Assembly: GCF_018310535.1 (NCBI RefSeq)
Contig: NZ_CP074102.1
Span: 7,006,001-7,070,000, forward strand
Source: Streptomyces mirabilis
GTDB taxonomy: Bacteria > Actinomycetota > Actinomycetes > Streptomycetales > Streptomycetaceae
Direction of reading: 5' to 3'
Length of the DNA stretch: 64,000 nucleotides
Positions 1 to 7,429 of this stretch are shown piece after piece. Made by a program: the position numbers and the translations under genes. A model generated the notes under the pieces. The model was given only the letters and a program-made list of their open reading frames with translations, had not been told where the DNA came from and did no database searches. How positions within the stretch are numbered: the first letter of the stretch is position 1; each line of letters starts with the position of its first letter.

Positions 1-1184
1 CGGCCGTTCGGGAAGCCCGCGTTGTCGCCGTCGAGCACACCGAGCCGCTTGGGGTGCATGCTGGGCTTGATCGAGGTGTTGAGCCGCAGTTCCTCCGCCG
101 GGCGCACCTTGGGCGGCTGGTTGAGGCCCTTCACGCCCTTCAGGAACACGTCGACCAGGTCGTTGCGCGGCTCGGCGGGCGCCTTGATCTTGTAGATCGC
201 CTCGATGAGCTTGGGCAGCTCCGGGTTGGTCACGTTCTTCAGGAACTGCGCGTCGTCCCAGGGCGAGGACGCGTTGAACTTGTCCTTGTCCTTCTGCGGG
301 TTGACGACCTCGTTGACCAGCGGGCTGCCCAGGCGCGAGACCTGCGTGTAGTAGCCGCGGGCGTCCTTGCGCTGGACGGTGGACCAGATGCCGACGATCG
401 GCTGCTTCGACGACTCCTGGATCATGTAGTTGGGCACCTGCAGGGCCAGTGTGTTGACGTTGTAGCCCTTGAGCGTGTCCCGCCCGACCTCGGACAGGTT
501 GCCGCCGTACAGCAGGTCGAAGACCCGCAGATCGGCGAAGAAGGGGTCGTCCGCCTGGCCGGCGAAGGTCGTCGAGTCGCCCGCGAGCTTGTACACGGCC
601 TGGTTGCGCAGCTTCGTGTAGTCCGGCATCGAGGCCTTGCCGACGTTCGACGGGGCGACCGGGATGTCGTCCGCGACCTTCGTCTTGGAGACCAGCTTCT
701 GGTTGTGCAGCCGCAGCAGATCGATGTCGTAGGTCTGCGTGATGTTCAGGTCCGGGTCGTCGAGGCTGTTGACCGGACCCGTGTTGTAGAGGAACGTGTC
801 GCCGTTCTTGCGGTGCGTCTTGAAGGTGTACCGGTACACCAGCTCGCTCTGCGCGTCACCGTTGTTGTCGATGTGGATGTCGTACTGGGCGTCGTCGGCG
901 AACGTGTAGAAGTTCGGCCCGCCGGCCGGCTCCTCGAAGGGTATGAAGTTCGCGATGACCGTCGTCGTGTCCGGCTTGTCCGGGCTGACGAAGGCGTACA
1001 GGTCGGTGTTGTCGTACTGGGGAGTACCCGAGATCAGCGGGGCCTCCCGGTGACTGGAGGCGGAGGCCGCCCCGGGGTCCAGCGCGGCTACGCCGGCGGC
1101 TACGAGCCCCCCGGCAGCCAGCGCACCGCAGACGAGGGTCGCGAGACTCCTGCGTCCCAAGCCACTCCTGGAGATAGGTGTCAT
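1..1184 (-). CDS. DUF4331 family secreted protein (C-terminus cut by window edge)
   Basis: The minus strand is open from an ATG at 1184 to the window edge, giving about 394 residues without a stop, so the 3' end is missing. It begins MTPISRSGLGRRSLATL followed by an Ala/Gly/Val-rich hydrophobic stretch and an ASA-S cleavage-like site, i.e. a signal peptide. The mature start, SSHREAPLISG followed by NTDLYAFVSPD, is the hallmark opening of DUF4331 proteins. The function of the family is not known; extracytoplasmic location is inferred from the signal peptide. An SD-like GAGGACGG precedes the ATG. It is divergent from the sigK-like gene and has an ECF-type promoter motif 39 bases upstream, so it is probably a target of that sigma factor. 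Confidence 0.85.
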   Translation of the reverse strand, partial: MTPISRSGLGRRSLATLVCGALAAGGLVAAGVAALDPGAASASSHREAPLISGTPQYDNTDLYAFVSPDKPDTTTVIANFIPFEEPAGGPNFYTFADDAQYDIHIDNNGDAQSELVYRYTFKTHRKNGDTFLYNTGPVNSLDDPDLNITQTYDIDLLRLHNQKLVSKTKVADDIPVAPSNVGKASMPDYTKLRNQAVYKLAGDSTTFAGQADDPFFADLRVFDLLYGGNLSEVGRDTLKGYNVNTLALQVPNYMIQESSKQPIVGIWSTVQRKDARGYYTQVSRLGSPLVNEVVNPQKDKDKFNASSPWDDAQFLKNVTNPELPKLIEAIYKIKAPAEPRNDLVDVFLKGVKGLNQPPKVRPAEELRLNTSIKPSMHPKRLGVLDGDNAGFPNG

Positions 1185-1222
1185 GCCGTCCGTCCTCAGA
1201 TCCCAATTGCCTGACGCACGCC

Positions 1223-1249
1223 ATTCGGAGCGGTCGCCGGGGTGGATTG
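1223..1249 (-). promoter_or_regulatory. Candidate ECF19/SigK-type promoter of the DUF4331 gene
   Basis: On the minus strand the sequence reads CAATCC, 15 bases, CCGAAT, ending about 39 bases before the DUF4331 start codon. It resembles the mycobacterial SigK promoter as I remember it (CCATCC and CCGAAT), though that one has a slightly longer spacer. The plus-strand sigma gene has a matching element with the same 15-base spacer. Confidence 0.5.
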
Positions 1250-1384
1250 GTCGAATCCCAAACGTTCTTACGGCGGGTTTCGCGGCTCGTTTCATCGTCG
1301 GGCCGGTTTCTTTCACGGCGCTCTCAGAGACCCCTCATCACTCTTTGGCAACCGACCCGCGTTTTGACTGCCGTGATCCGTAAC

Positions 1385-1411
1385 CCATCCGGAGGCGCTC
1401 GCGCTGCGAAC
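1385..1411 (+). promoter_or_regulatory. Candidate autoregulatory ECF promoter of the sigma factor gene
   Basis: CCATCC, 15 bases, GCGAAC lies 48 bases before the GTG start of the ECF sigma gene. The hexamers and spacer length parallel the divergent element at 1223-1249, which suggests that the sigma factor transcribes its own operon and the DUF4331 gene. Confidence 0.45.
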
Positions 1412-1458
1412 ATGTAGGTGCAGGGACAGGCCGCGCGCGGCCGGAGAGGGGGGAACGA

Positions 1459-2001
1459 GTGGAGGCGGACGAACTTCTGGTGCTCGTGGCCGGAGGCGAC
1501 CAGAAGGCATTCGAGGAGCTGTACGGGCAGGTGTCCGGGCCCGTGTTCGGACTCGTACGCCGCGTCGTGCGGGACGCGGCCCAGTCGGAGGAGGTGTCCC
1601 AGGAGGTGCTGCTCGAACTCTGGCGCTCCGCCGCTCGGTTCGACCCCGGCCGGGGCAGCGCCCTGTCCTGGATCCTCACCCTCGCGCACCGGCGGGCCGT
1701 CGACCGGGTACGCAGCGCCCGCGCGGCCACCGAACGCGAGCAGCGCGAGGGGCAGCGCGCCCATCATCCCGCCTTCGACCAGGTCGCCGAGGAGGTGGAG
1801 GCCGGGCTCGAACGCGAGTGGGTACGCCGCTGCCTGGAGCGGCTCACCACCCTGCAACGGCAGTCCGTCACCCTCGCCTACTACGACGGCTACACCTACC
1901 GCGAAGTCGCCGAACGCCTCTCCCTGCCGCTCGGGACGGTCAAGACACGCATGCGCGACGGTCTGACACGGTTGCGCCACTGCCTGGGAGGTGTGGCATG
2001 A
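1459..2001 (+). CDS. sigK: ECF RNA polymerase sigma factor, SigK (ECF19) type
   Basis: A 180-residue sigma-70 family protein with only regions 2 and 4, typical of ECF factors. Region 2 spans roughly residues 15-85 (AFEELYGQVSGPVFGLVRRV, then SEEVSQEVLLELWRSAARFDP and the RAVDRVRS segment that contacts the -10). Region 4 spans roughly 125-178 with the helix-turn-helix TYREVAERLSLPLGTVKTR. GTG at 1459 is preceded by the purine-rich GGAGAGGGGGGAACGA. The membrane anti-sigma factor follows after a small coupled ORF, as in SigK-RskA pairs. The SigK subgroup is assigned from overall resemblance and partner type; the inducing signal is unknown. Confidence 0.85.
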   Translation: MEADELLVLVAGGDQKAFEELYGQVSGPVFGLVRRVVRDAAQSEEVSQEVLLELWRSAARFDPGRGSALSWILTLAHRRAVDRVRSARAATEREQREGQRAHHPAFDQVAEEVEAGLEREWVRRCLERLTTLQRQSVTLAYYDGYTYREVAERLSLPLGTVKTRMRDGLTRLRHCLGGVA

Positions 2002-2189
2002 GCGCGCGTCGGACTCCGCGCCATGCGGACGGCGTGCCGGGCCGTCAAGCCCCCGCACCGACGTTCGAGTTCGCCCGCCAGGGTCGTGTTCCACACCCGC
2101 GGCGCCTTCCCTCCGGCTCCCGGCACCCCCGTCTCCGCGCCCTGGAACTGCCCAGCCGCGCCCCGCACCCCCAGGGAGGCGTCGTATGA
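1998..2189 (+). CDS. Possible small coupling ORF between sigma and anti-sigma genes (63 aa)
   Basis: This frame starts in an ATGA overlap with the sigma-factor stop (1998-2001), has the SD-like GGGAGG at 1986-1991, and ends in a second ATGA overlap with the anti-sigma start (2186-2189). The product, beginning MSARRTPRHADG, is Arg/Pro-rich with no recognised domain. Both junctions are ideal for translational coupling, so it may be a relay that keeps sigma and anti-sigma synthesis linked. In GC-rich DNA such an open frame can arise by chance, so the protein itself is doubtful. Confidence 0.3.
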   Translation: MSARRTPRHADGVPGRQAPAPTFEFARQGRVPHPRRLPSGSRHPRLRALELPSRAPHPQGGVV

Positions 2190-3010
2190 GCGTCCTCGAC
2201 CGTCTGCTGCGCCGCGATCTGCACTCGCTCGCCGCGCCCTACGCTCTCGACGCACTGGAACCCGACGAACGCCGCCGCTTCGAGCGCCATCTGCGGGGCT
2301 GCCCCCGGTGCGAGGCCGAGGTGCGGGAGCTGGGCGAGGACGCGGTGCGGCTCGCCTGGTCCACCGCGGCACCCGCCCCGGCCGCCCTGCGCGAACGGGT
2401 CCTGACCGCCGTACGCACGACTCCTCAAGAGGCGCCGGACCCGTCGCACCCCGCGCACCCGTCGCAGGCGTTGCCGAACGGCGTGCCCCGTGGGCGCGCG
2501 GCGCACGGGCCCGCGCGCGGCCGGACCCCGCGCTTCCGGTCGCTGCTCGTCCCGCTCTCCACCGCCACCGCCGCCGCGGCGCTCGTCGTGGCGTCCCTCT
2601 TCGCCGTCCAGGCGACACAGACCCAGGACAAGCTGGACCAGGAGCGGGCCCAGGCACGTGAGATCGCCCACGTTCTGGCGGCCCCCGACGCCCGGGCGAC
2701 GAGTGACAGGGATTCACAGGGCCGCGGAATCGGAGTGGTTGCCTCCGCATCGGAGCGGCGCGCCGTCGTGACCCTGAGCGGACTCGGTACTCCGTCGGGG
2801 GGGCGCGTGCACCAGTTGTGGCTCATGCGCCCCAACGTGCAACCGCGCTCCCTCGGGCTCTTCGAGGGCGACACGCCCTTGATGGCCGACGGACTGAATA
2901 CGAACGCCACGTCACTCGCTGTCACCGTCGAGCCCCAGGGGGGCTCGGCACAGCCCACCACCACGCCAGTTGTGCAACTCGCCCTGAAATCGGTTGGATT
3001 CGGAGAGTGA
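2186..3010 (+). CDS. rskA: Membrane anti-sigma factor, RskA type
   Basis: 274 residues from an ATG at 2186 with SD GGGAGG. The N-terminal cytoplasmic anti-sigma domain (about residues 1-75) carries the zinc-type motif HLRGCPRC preceded by LDALEPDERRRFERH, typical of the HxxxCxxC ZAS fold. A Pro/Arg-rich linker is followed by one membrane helix at about 120-140 (TATAAAALVVASLFAV). The extracytoplasmic C-terminal domain (GVVASASERRAVVTLSGL to VVQLALKSVGFGE) is the RskA domain. It should hold the upstream ECF factor at the membrane until released by regulated proteolysis. Longer upstream in-frame starts exist but lack an SD and would add a low-complexity tail. Confidence 0.85.
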   Translation: MSVLDRLLRRDLHSLAAPYALDALEPDERRRFERHLRGCPRCEAEVRELGEDAVRLAWSTAAPAPAALRERVLTAVRTTPQEAPDPSHPAHPSQALPNGVPRGRAAHGPARGRTPRFRSLLVPLSTATAAAALVVASLFAVQATQTQDKLDQERAQAREIAHVLAAPDARATSDRDSQGRGIGVVASASERRAVVTLSGLGTPSGGRVHQLWLMRPNVQPRSLGLFEGDTPLMADGLNTNATSLAVTVEPQGGSAQPTTTPVVQLALKSVGFGE

Positions 3011-3125
3011 CCGTCAACACCCTTACGGGGAAGGTGAATCCTGCTGCCGCGATACACGAGTGCCATGAGGGAGCGATAGGGTTAGCCTGCCCGGGCCGGG
3101 TGGACTCGTACGGGTGGGGAGAGAC

Positions 3126-3395
3126 ATGGAACAGATAACAGTGCGCAGCAGGGCACGTGTCCCTGCGATCACCTGCGGGAGCAGCGCGACCAGTTCGCGC
3201 CTCGACCGCCATCTGGCGGTGCTGGGCGGCCCTGCCGTCCCGCAACGCGAGACAGCCGAGGCGACTTTGCTGATGCGTGAGCTCACCGCCCGTGACACCG
3301 CGCACGACAGCAGTGGGAGGGGCGCGCGCGTACGGCGGGTCTCGCTCTTCGCCCCTCTGAAGCGGTTGCGTCGTTCGCTGTTCGGCGGCCACTAG
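3126..3395 (+). CDS. Small conserved basic protein, function unknown
   Basis: 89 residues starting MEQITVRSRARVP at an ATG preceded by GGGGAGAGAC. It has no membrane segment or recognised domain. The middle (SSRLDRHLAVLGGPAVPQRETAEATLLMRELTARDTA) looks helical and amphipathic, and the C-terminus is strongly basic (RRVSLFAPLKRLRRSLFGGH). I recall near-identical small hypothetical proteins in other streptomycetes but know of no function. It follows the anti-sigma gene by 115 bases, with its own leader, so it may be a separate transcript. The 250 bases to the next gene show no further feature. Confidence 0.6.
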   Translation: MEQITVRSRARVPAITCGSSATSSRLDRHLAVLGGPAVPQRETAEATLLMRELTARDTAHDSSGRGARVRRVSLFAPLKRLRRSLFGGH

Positions 3396-3644
3396 TACGG
3401 TCGCGCGGTACTCGAACCCGCGCTCAGGCGACCACACCGCCCCGGCGTAAGCGCTGCGTTCTCGCCGCCCGTCGTCCCCACGGCACGCAGCGCCGCCCCG
3501 GTGTGCTCCCCGAGCGCGGGTGCATCCCCGTTCGTCTTTTTGTGCGCCTCGTTCCCACCCGGCGGCGCGCGGTGGCTCCTGTCTCCCCCTCACTCCCGGC
3601 CCTCGGCCGTCGTCAACCCCGGATGCCCGAGCCCCCGTTGGGAT

Positions 3645-4427
3645 TCATCGTTCCCCGGTCGCGTACCTGCGCACGGCGAGCGGCACGAACACGGCGAGGA
3701 TGACGGCGCACCAGGTCAGCGCTCCGGCCACCGGGTGTGTCACCGGCCAGGCCCCCTCGCCCGGTACCGGTGCGTTTCCGAAGAGGTCCCGCAGTGCCGT
3801 GGTCACCGCGCTGATCGGATTCCACTCGGCCACCGTGCGCAGCCAGCCGGGCAGGTTGTCGGTGGGGATGTACGCGTTCGACAGCAGCGGCAGGATGAAC
3901 GTCGCACCGCCCAGTTGCCCGGCCGCCTCCTCACTCTGTGAGGCGAGCCCCAGCACGATGCCGATCCATGTCGTCGCGAACCGGAAGAACAGCAGGAGAC
4001 CGACGCCGGCCATCGCCCGGAGCGCCGACCCCTCGATCCGCCAGCCCACGGCCAGCCCGACCAGCATCAGCGGCACCGTGCCCACGGCGGTGACCACGAG
4101 GTCCGCGAGCGCCTGCCCGAGCGGCACGGCGGCCCGGCTCATCGGCAGCGTACGGAAGCGGTCCATCACGCCTCGGTGCGAGTCCTGGGCGGCCTGGAAC
4201 ATGCCGGTCATGATCCCATTGGCGGCGGTCGCCACCAGCAGTCCCGGCAGCAGGAAGGCGCGGTACTCCTGTCCGGGTGTCGCGAGGGCGCTGCCGAAGA
4301 CGTAGCCGAAGAACAGCAGCATCGTGATCGGCATGGACTGGGTGAGGATCAGCAGCCCCGGATTGTGCCGGATCCGCCGCAGGTGCCGCCCCAGCATCGC
4401 GGTCCCGTCGTACGCCAACGTGCTCAT
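3645..4427 (-). CDS. ABC-2 type exporter permease, DrrB-like
   Basis: 260 residues with about six hydrophobic segments (LLILTQSMPITMLLFFGYVFG, FLLPGLLVATAANGIMTGMF, LVVTAVGTVPLMLVGLAVGW, MAGVGLLLFFRFATTWIGIVLGL, the LLSNAYIPTDNLP region and a C-terminal ALTWCAVILAVFVPLAV). This is the layout of ABC-2 permeases of drug and daunorubicin-type exporters. Its ATG at 4427 overlaps the stop of the ATPase gene in an ATGA arrangement, so the two are translationally coupled. It would form the membrane half of an efflux pump for a hydrophobic compound; the substrate cannot be read from sequence. Confidence 0.88.
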   Translation of the reverse strand: MSTLAYDGTAMLGRHLRRIRHNPGLLILTQSMPITMLLFFGYVFGSALATPGQEYRAFLLPGLLVATAANGIMTGMFQAAQDSHRGVMDRFRTLPMSRAAVPLGQALADLVVTAVGTVPLMLVGLAVGWRIEGSALRAMAGVGLLLFFRFATTWIGIVLGLASQSEEAAGQLGGATFILPLLSNAYIPTDNLPGWLRTVAEWNPISAVTTALRDLFGNAPVPGEGAWPVTHPVAGALTWCAVILAVFVPLAVRRYATGER

Positions 4428-5392
4428 GTCACAAGCTCCTTGCGGTCGGTGCGGCCTCCGGTGAGGCGCAGGAAGACGTCGTCGAGCGTCGGTGGGCGCA
4501 GGCTCGCGTCGAGCAGTGGCACCCCCGCGGCGTCGAGTTCACGGACGAGCCGGGGCAGGGTCAGTGTCGGATCGGTGGTCACCGCCCCGACCGCGTGCCG
4601 CTCCGGGGCGAACGCCGGTTCGGAGCCGGTGAGCCGGTCGAGGACGGCCGCCGCGCCGGGCATCGCGTCGGCGTGGGCGACGACGACCTCCGCGTACGAG
4701 CCGATGAGCGCCTTGAGTTCGGCGGGCGATCCGGTGTGCGCGACCCGGCCGTGGTCCACGAGCGCGATGTCGTCGGCGAGCCGGTCGGCCTCCTCCAGGT
4801 ACTGCGTGGTCAGCACTACGGTCGTGCCCTCGCCCTTCAGGGCGCGCACGGCCTCCCAGATCTGGTTGCGGCTGGCCGGGTCGAGCCCGGTGGTGGGTTC
4901 GTCGAGGAAGACCACCTCGGGGCGGCGGATCAGGCTCGCCGCGAGGTCGAGGCGGCGTCGCATACCGCCCGAGTAGGTGGACGCGGGCCGGTCGGCGGCC
5001 TCGGCGAGCCCGAAGCGTTCGAGGAGTTCACCGGCGCGCGTGGGAGCGTCCCGCATCCGGTGCAGCCGCGCGAACAACCGCAGGTTCTCCCGGCCGGTGA
5101 GGTCGCCGTCGACGGAGGCGTACTGCCCGGTGACCCCGATGGCGCCGCGCACCGCGGCCGCCTCCCGTACGAGGTCGTGTCCGGCGACCCGCGCCGACCC
5201 CGCGTCGGGCCGCAGCAGCGTGGTGAGCAGGCGCACCGCCGTGGTCTTGCCCGCGCCGTTCGGTCCGAGCACCCCGCAGACGGTGCCCTCGGCCACCGCG
5301 AGATCGAGCCCGCGCACCGCGTGGACCACCTCCCCCTTGGTTCCGAAGCTCTTCTCCAGACCTTCACTAAGTACGGCGTACGTAGTTGTCAT
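4424..5392 (-). CDS. ABC exporter ATP-binding protein, DrrA-like
   Basis: 322 residues from ATG 5392; a GTG six codons upstream is possible but neither start has a clear SD, so the message may be leaderless. Walker A is GPNGAGKT (about 43-50), the signature YSGGMRRRLDLAA, Walker B VVFLDEPTTGLDP, and the switch region LTTQYLEEADRLAD, where Q replaces the usual H as in DrrA proteins. The C-terminal 90 residues (PTLTLPRLVRELDAAG, PPTLDDVFLRLTG) form the DrrA-type extension. It pairs with the downstream permease. Two 17-bp palindromes around its start indicate repression by the divergent TetR protein. Confidence 0.9.
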   Translation of the reverse strand: MTTTYAVLSEGLEKSFGTKGEVVHAVRGLDLAVAEGTVCGVLGPNGAGKTTAVRLLTTLLRPDAGSARVAGHDLVREAAAVRGAIGVTGQYASVDGDLTGRENLRLFARLHRMRDAPTRAGELLERFGLAEAADRPASTYSGGMRRRLDLAASLIRRPEVVFLDEPTTGLDPASRNQIWEAVRALKGEGTTVVLTTQYLEEADRLADDIALVDHGRVAHTGSPAELKALIGSYAEVVVAHADAMPGAAAVLDRLTGSEPAFAPERHAVGAVTTDPTLTLPRLVRELDAAGVPLLDASLRPPTLDDVFLRLTGGRTDRKELVT

Positions 5393-5427
5393 GGGGTGAC
5401 CATAGCGCACTACGTACGCTGTACGTA
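5368..5427. promoter_or_regulatory. Tandem TetR operators between exporter and regulator
   Basis: Two 17-bp sites share the form TA(A/C)GTAC-N3-GTACGTA. Site 1 at 5411-5427 is a perfect inverted repeat with spacer GCT; site 2 at 5368-5384 differs in one arm base and has spacer GGC. Their centres are 43 bp apart, about four helical turns, so two dimers could bind on the same face. Site 2 lies in the first codons of the ATPase gene. A TAGGAT -10-like element at 5430-5435 for the TetR gene abuts site 1. Confidence 0.75.
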
Positions 5428-5444
5428 ACTAGGATGGTGGCGAG

Positions 5445-6170
5445 GTGATCGACGACATGACAGGGCGCAGTGCCGTACCCGAAGTGATCTGGGCCCGCCC
5501 CGAGCGCACGGGCCGTGGTCCGCGGGCGGCGTACAGCCGGGCGGACATCGCGGCCGCCGCGGTGCGGATCGCGGACGCGGACGGGCTCGAAGCGGTCTCG
5601 ATGCGGCATGTGGCCACGGAGCTGGGCTGCGGCACGATGTCGCTGTACAACTACGTCCCGCGCAAGGAGGACCTGTACGAGCTGATGGTTGACGCCATCA
5701 GCGGTGAGCACGACTCCTGGGAGCCGACGGGCGACTGGCGCGCCGACATGCTCCGCGTCGCCCATCAGACCCGTGCCCTCATGCACCGCCACCCGTGGCT
5801 GCCGCGCCTGATGTCCCCGGTCTACGGCTTCAGCCCCAACGCCCTGCGCTACCTGGAGCACTGTCTCGTCTGCCTCGACCCGCTGGACGCGTCGTACGGC
5901 ACGAAGATGGAGCTGATCGCGATGCTCAACGGCGTGGTGACGACGTACGTCGGCAACGAACTGGCCACCGCCGAACGCACCCGCTCCCTGCCCTGGTCCG
6001 AGGAGCAGGAGCAGGCGATGCGGATCGCCTACCTCGGCAGCCGGATCGCGACCGGCGCGTATCCGCGGATGGCGGCCGCCTTCACCCGGGACGCGGGCCC
6101 GATCGACCTGGAGGCGGTGTTCGAGCGGGCGCTGGGGCGGGTGCTGGACGCATTCGAACCAAAGGGTTAG
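5445..6170 (+). CDS. TetR family repressor (TetR/AcrR with TetR_C-like domain) of the exporter
   Basis: 241 residues; GTG at 5445 follows GGTGGCGAG. The N-terminal helix-turn-helix is at about residues 30-75 (SRADIAAAAVRIADADGL, SMRHVATELGCGTMSLYNYVPRKEDLYELM), and the C-terminal ligand domain has the HPWLPRLMSPVYGFSPNALRYLEHCL pattern common in TetR_C proteins next to drug exporters. It is divergent from the ABC pair across a short intergenic region with tandem palindromes, so it very probably represses the exporter and itself and is released by the exported compound. Confidence 0.88.
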   Translation: MIDDMTGRSAVPEVIWARPERTGRGPRAAYSRADIAAAAVRIADADGLEAVSMRHVATELGCGTMSLYNYVPRKEDLYELMVDAISGEHDSWEPTGDWRADMLRVAHQTRALMHRHPWLPRLMSPVYGFSPNALRYLEHCLVCLDPLDASYGTKMELIAMLNGVVTTYVGNELATAERTRSLPWSEEQEQAMRIAYLGSRIATGAYPRMAAAFTRDAGPIDLEAVFERALGRVLDAFEPKG

Positions 6171-6197
6171 ATCTACGCGGCTGTCGGACCTGCGGGG

Positions 6198-7427
6198 TCA
6201 GATGAGCGCGAACTGTCCCTCGGGGCCCTCTTCGTGGTGATCGAGGACCGACGCGGGCCGGTGCGCCGCCTCCGGAACCGGCAGCACGCCCGCCTTGCGC
6301 AGCTCGCTCCGCGTGATCGGCGAGTCGATCGTCAACTCGGCCAGCTGGGGGCGGAGTTCCGCGAGCAGTGTCAGCACCGTGATGAGTTCCAGGAGCTCGG
6401 ACGTCCAGGCCTGCGGCCAGCCGGCGGGCCGGATCGCCTCCAGGGTGCCCGGCCCGACCGGTTCCGCCGGCTCGGTCCTGGCCGCGAACCACTGCTCCAG
6501 GACCCGCACTCCGCCCACCTCGAAGTCCCAGGCCTCCGGCGGCACGGGCGAGATGCGGCCCTCGTCGAGGAGGAGGGCCTCCTCGTCGCGGTCGTAGCGC
6601 ACGTCGAGGGGGCGCGACGGGAGCGGGGCGCGGACATAGGGGCGGCGGCCACCGGGAAGCTTGGGGCGCTCGCCGTCGCGGCGCATCAGCCACAGCATCC
6701 GGCGCCCCAACGCGACGCCGTTCGCCCACGCCTGCGGGTCGGCGGTGAGCGGGACGGCACACCCGTCCCGGCCCGACCGCGCGACCGCGACCGTCCAGGC
6801 GAGGATGTCGTCGGGTTCGGGGGAGTGACCGAGGCGGGCGCCCAGGTGCTCCAACAGGCCGGGCGCCAGATTCGGTTCGAGGCCCCCGGGGCGCCGGTGG
6901 AGGGGGCGGACACGGCCACCGCGACCGGCGCTCAGCGGCAGCACGGACGCGACCAGCAGCACCGGCCCCGACGTGTCCGGCACCACCGTCTGCTCCACCA
7001 CGAACACCTGCCGCTCGTCGGCCACCCGCCACAACTCGGGGCGCGCCGCGTCGATCAGCCGGTGGTCCGGGATCAGCCACTGCTCGTCGAACGGGCCGTG
7101 CAGGACGCGTACCGGCTCCGGACAGGGTCCCGACTCCCGCTCCAGCCGGGCCGTCCCACTGGACTGCCCGGGCAGCTGCCCCACGGCCGAGTGCGTGGTG
7201 CGCGAGCGAGTCGGGCCGAACAACGCCTCGCGGCCCTGCCCCTCGGCCTTCATCAGCGCGTCCCAGCGCGCCTTCAGGGACGCCGCGTCGGGCGCCGTCG
7301 GCCACCCCCGGCCCAGCCTCGGCGGTGCGACGGACCACGGCATGAGGTCCGCGAGCAGCGGAGCGTCGGCGTGCGTCACGCCCGGCATCGTACGACGTGG
7401 GCGCCGCGCGCCGGTCTCGTACGCCAT
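6198..7427 (-). CDS. Orphan protein resembling a type ISP restriction-modification specificity (C-terminal) domain
   Basis: 409 residues from the ATG at 7427, only two bases after the stop of the GntR gene; an internal ATG at 7388 (MPGVTHADAPLLADL) is an alternative start. The segment SPVPPEAWDFEVGGVRVLEQWFAAR near residue 305 matches the pattern at the C-terminal domain of type ISP enzymes (a VW.F.IGGY.VL..WL motif), and PLDVRYDRDEEALLLDEGRISPVP and PYVRAPLPSRPLDVRYD fit the same domain. The polypeptide lacks the methylase NPPY motif, helicase motifs and nuclease residues, and no such gene is nearby. It therefore cannot be a complete restriction enzyme. Coupling to a GntR regulator is also unexpected. 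Family assignment is by recalled resemblance. Confidence 0.6.
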   Translation of the reverse strand: MAYETGARRPRRTMPGVTHADAPLLADLMPWSVAPPRLGRGWPTAPDAASLKARWDALMKAEGQGREALFGPTRSRTTHSAVGQLPGQSSGTARLERESGPCPEPVRVLHGPFDEQWLIPDHRLIDAARPELWRVADERQVFVVEQTVVPDTSGPVLLVASVLPLSAGRGGRVRPLHRRPGGLEPNLAPGLLEHLGARLGHSPEPDDILAWTVAVARSGRDGCAVPLTADPQAWANGVALGRRMLWLMRRDGERPKLPGGRRPYVRAPLPSRPLDVRYDRDEEALLLDEGRISPVPPEAWDFEVGGVRVLEQWFAARTEPAEPVGPGTLEAIRPAGWPQAWTSELLELITVLTLLAELRPQLAELTIDSPITRSELRKAGVLPVPEAAHRPASVLDHHEEGPEGQFALI

Positions 7428-7429
7428 CG

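Noticed and set aside
6198..7427. Complete restriction-modification or anti-phage system
   Set aside because: No methylase, helicase or nuclease motif is present in the protein, and none of the neighbours supplies one.
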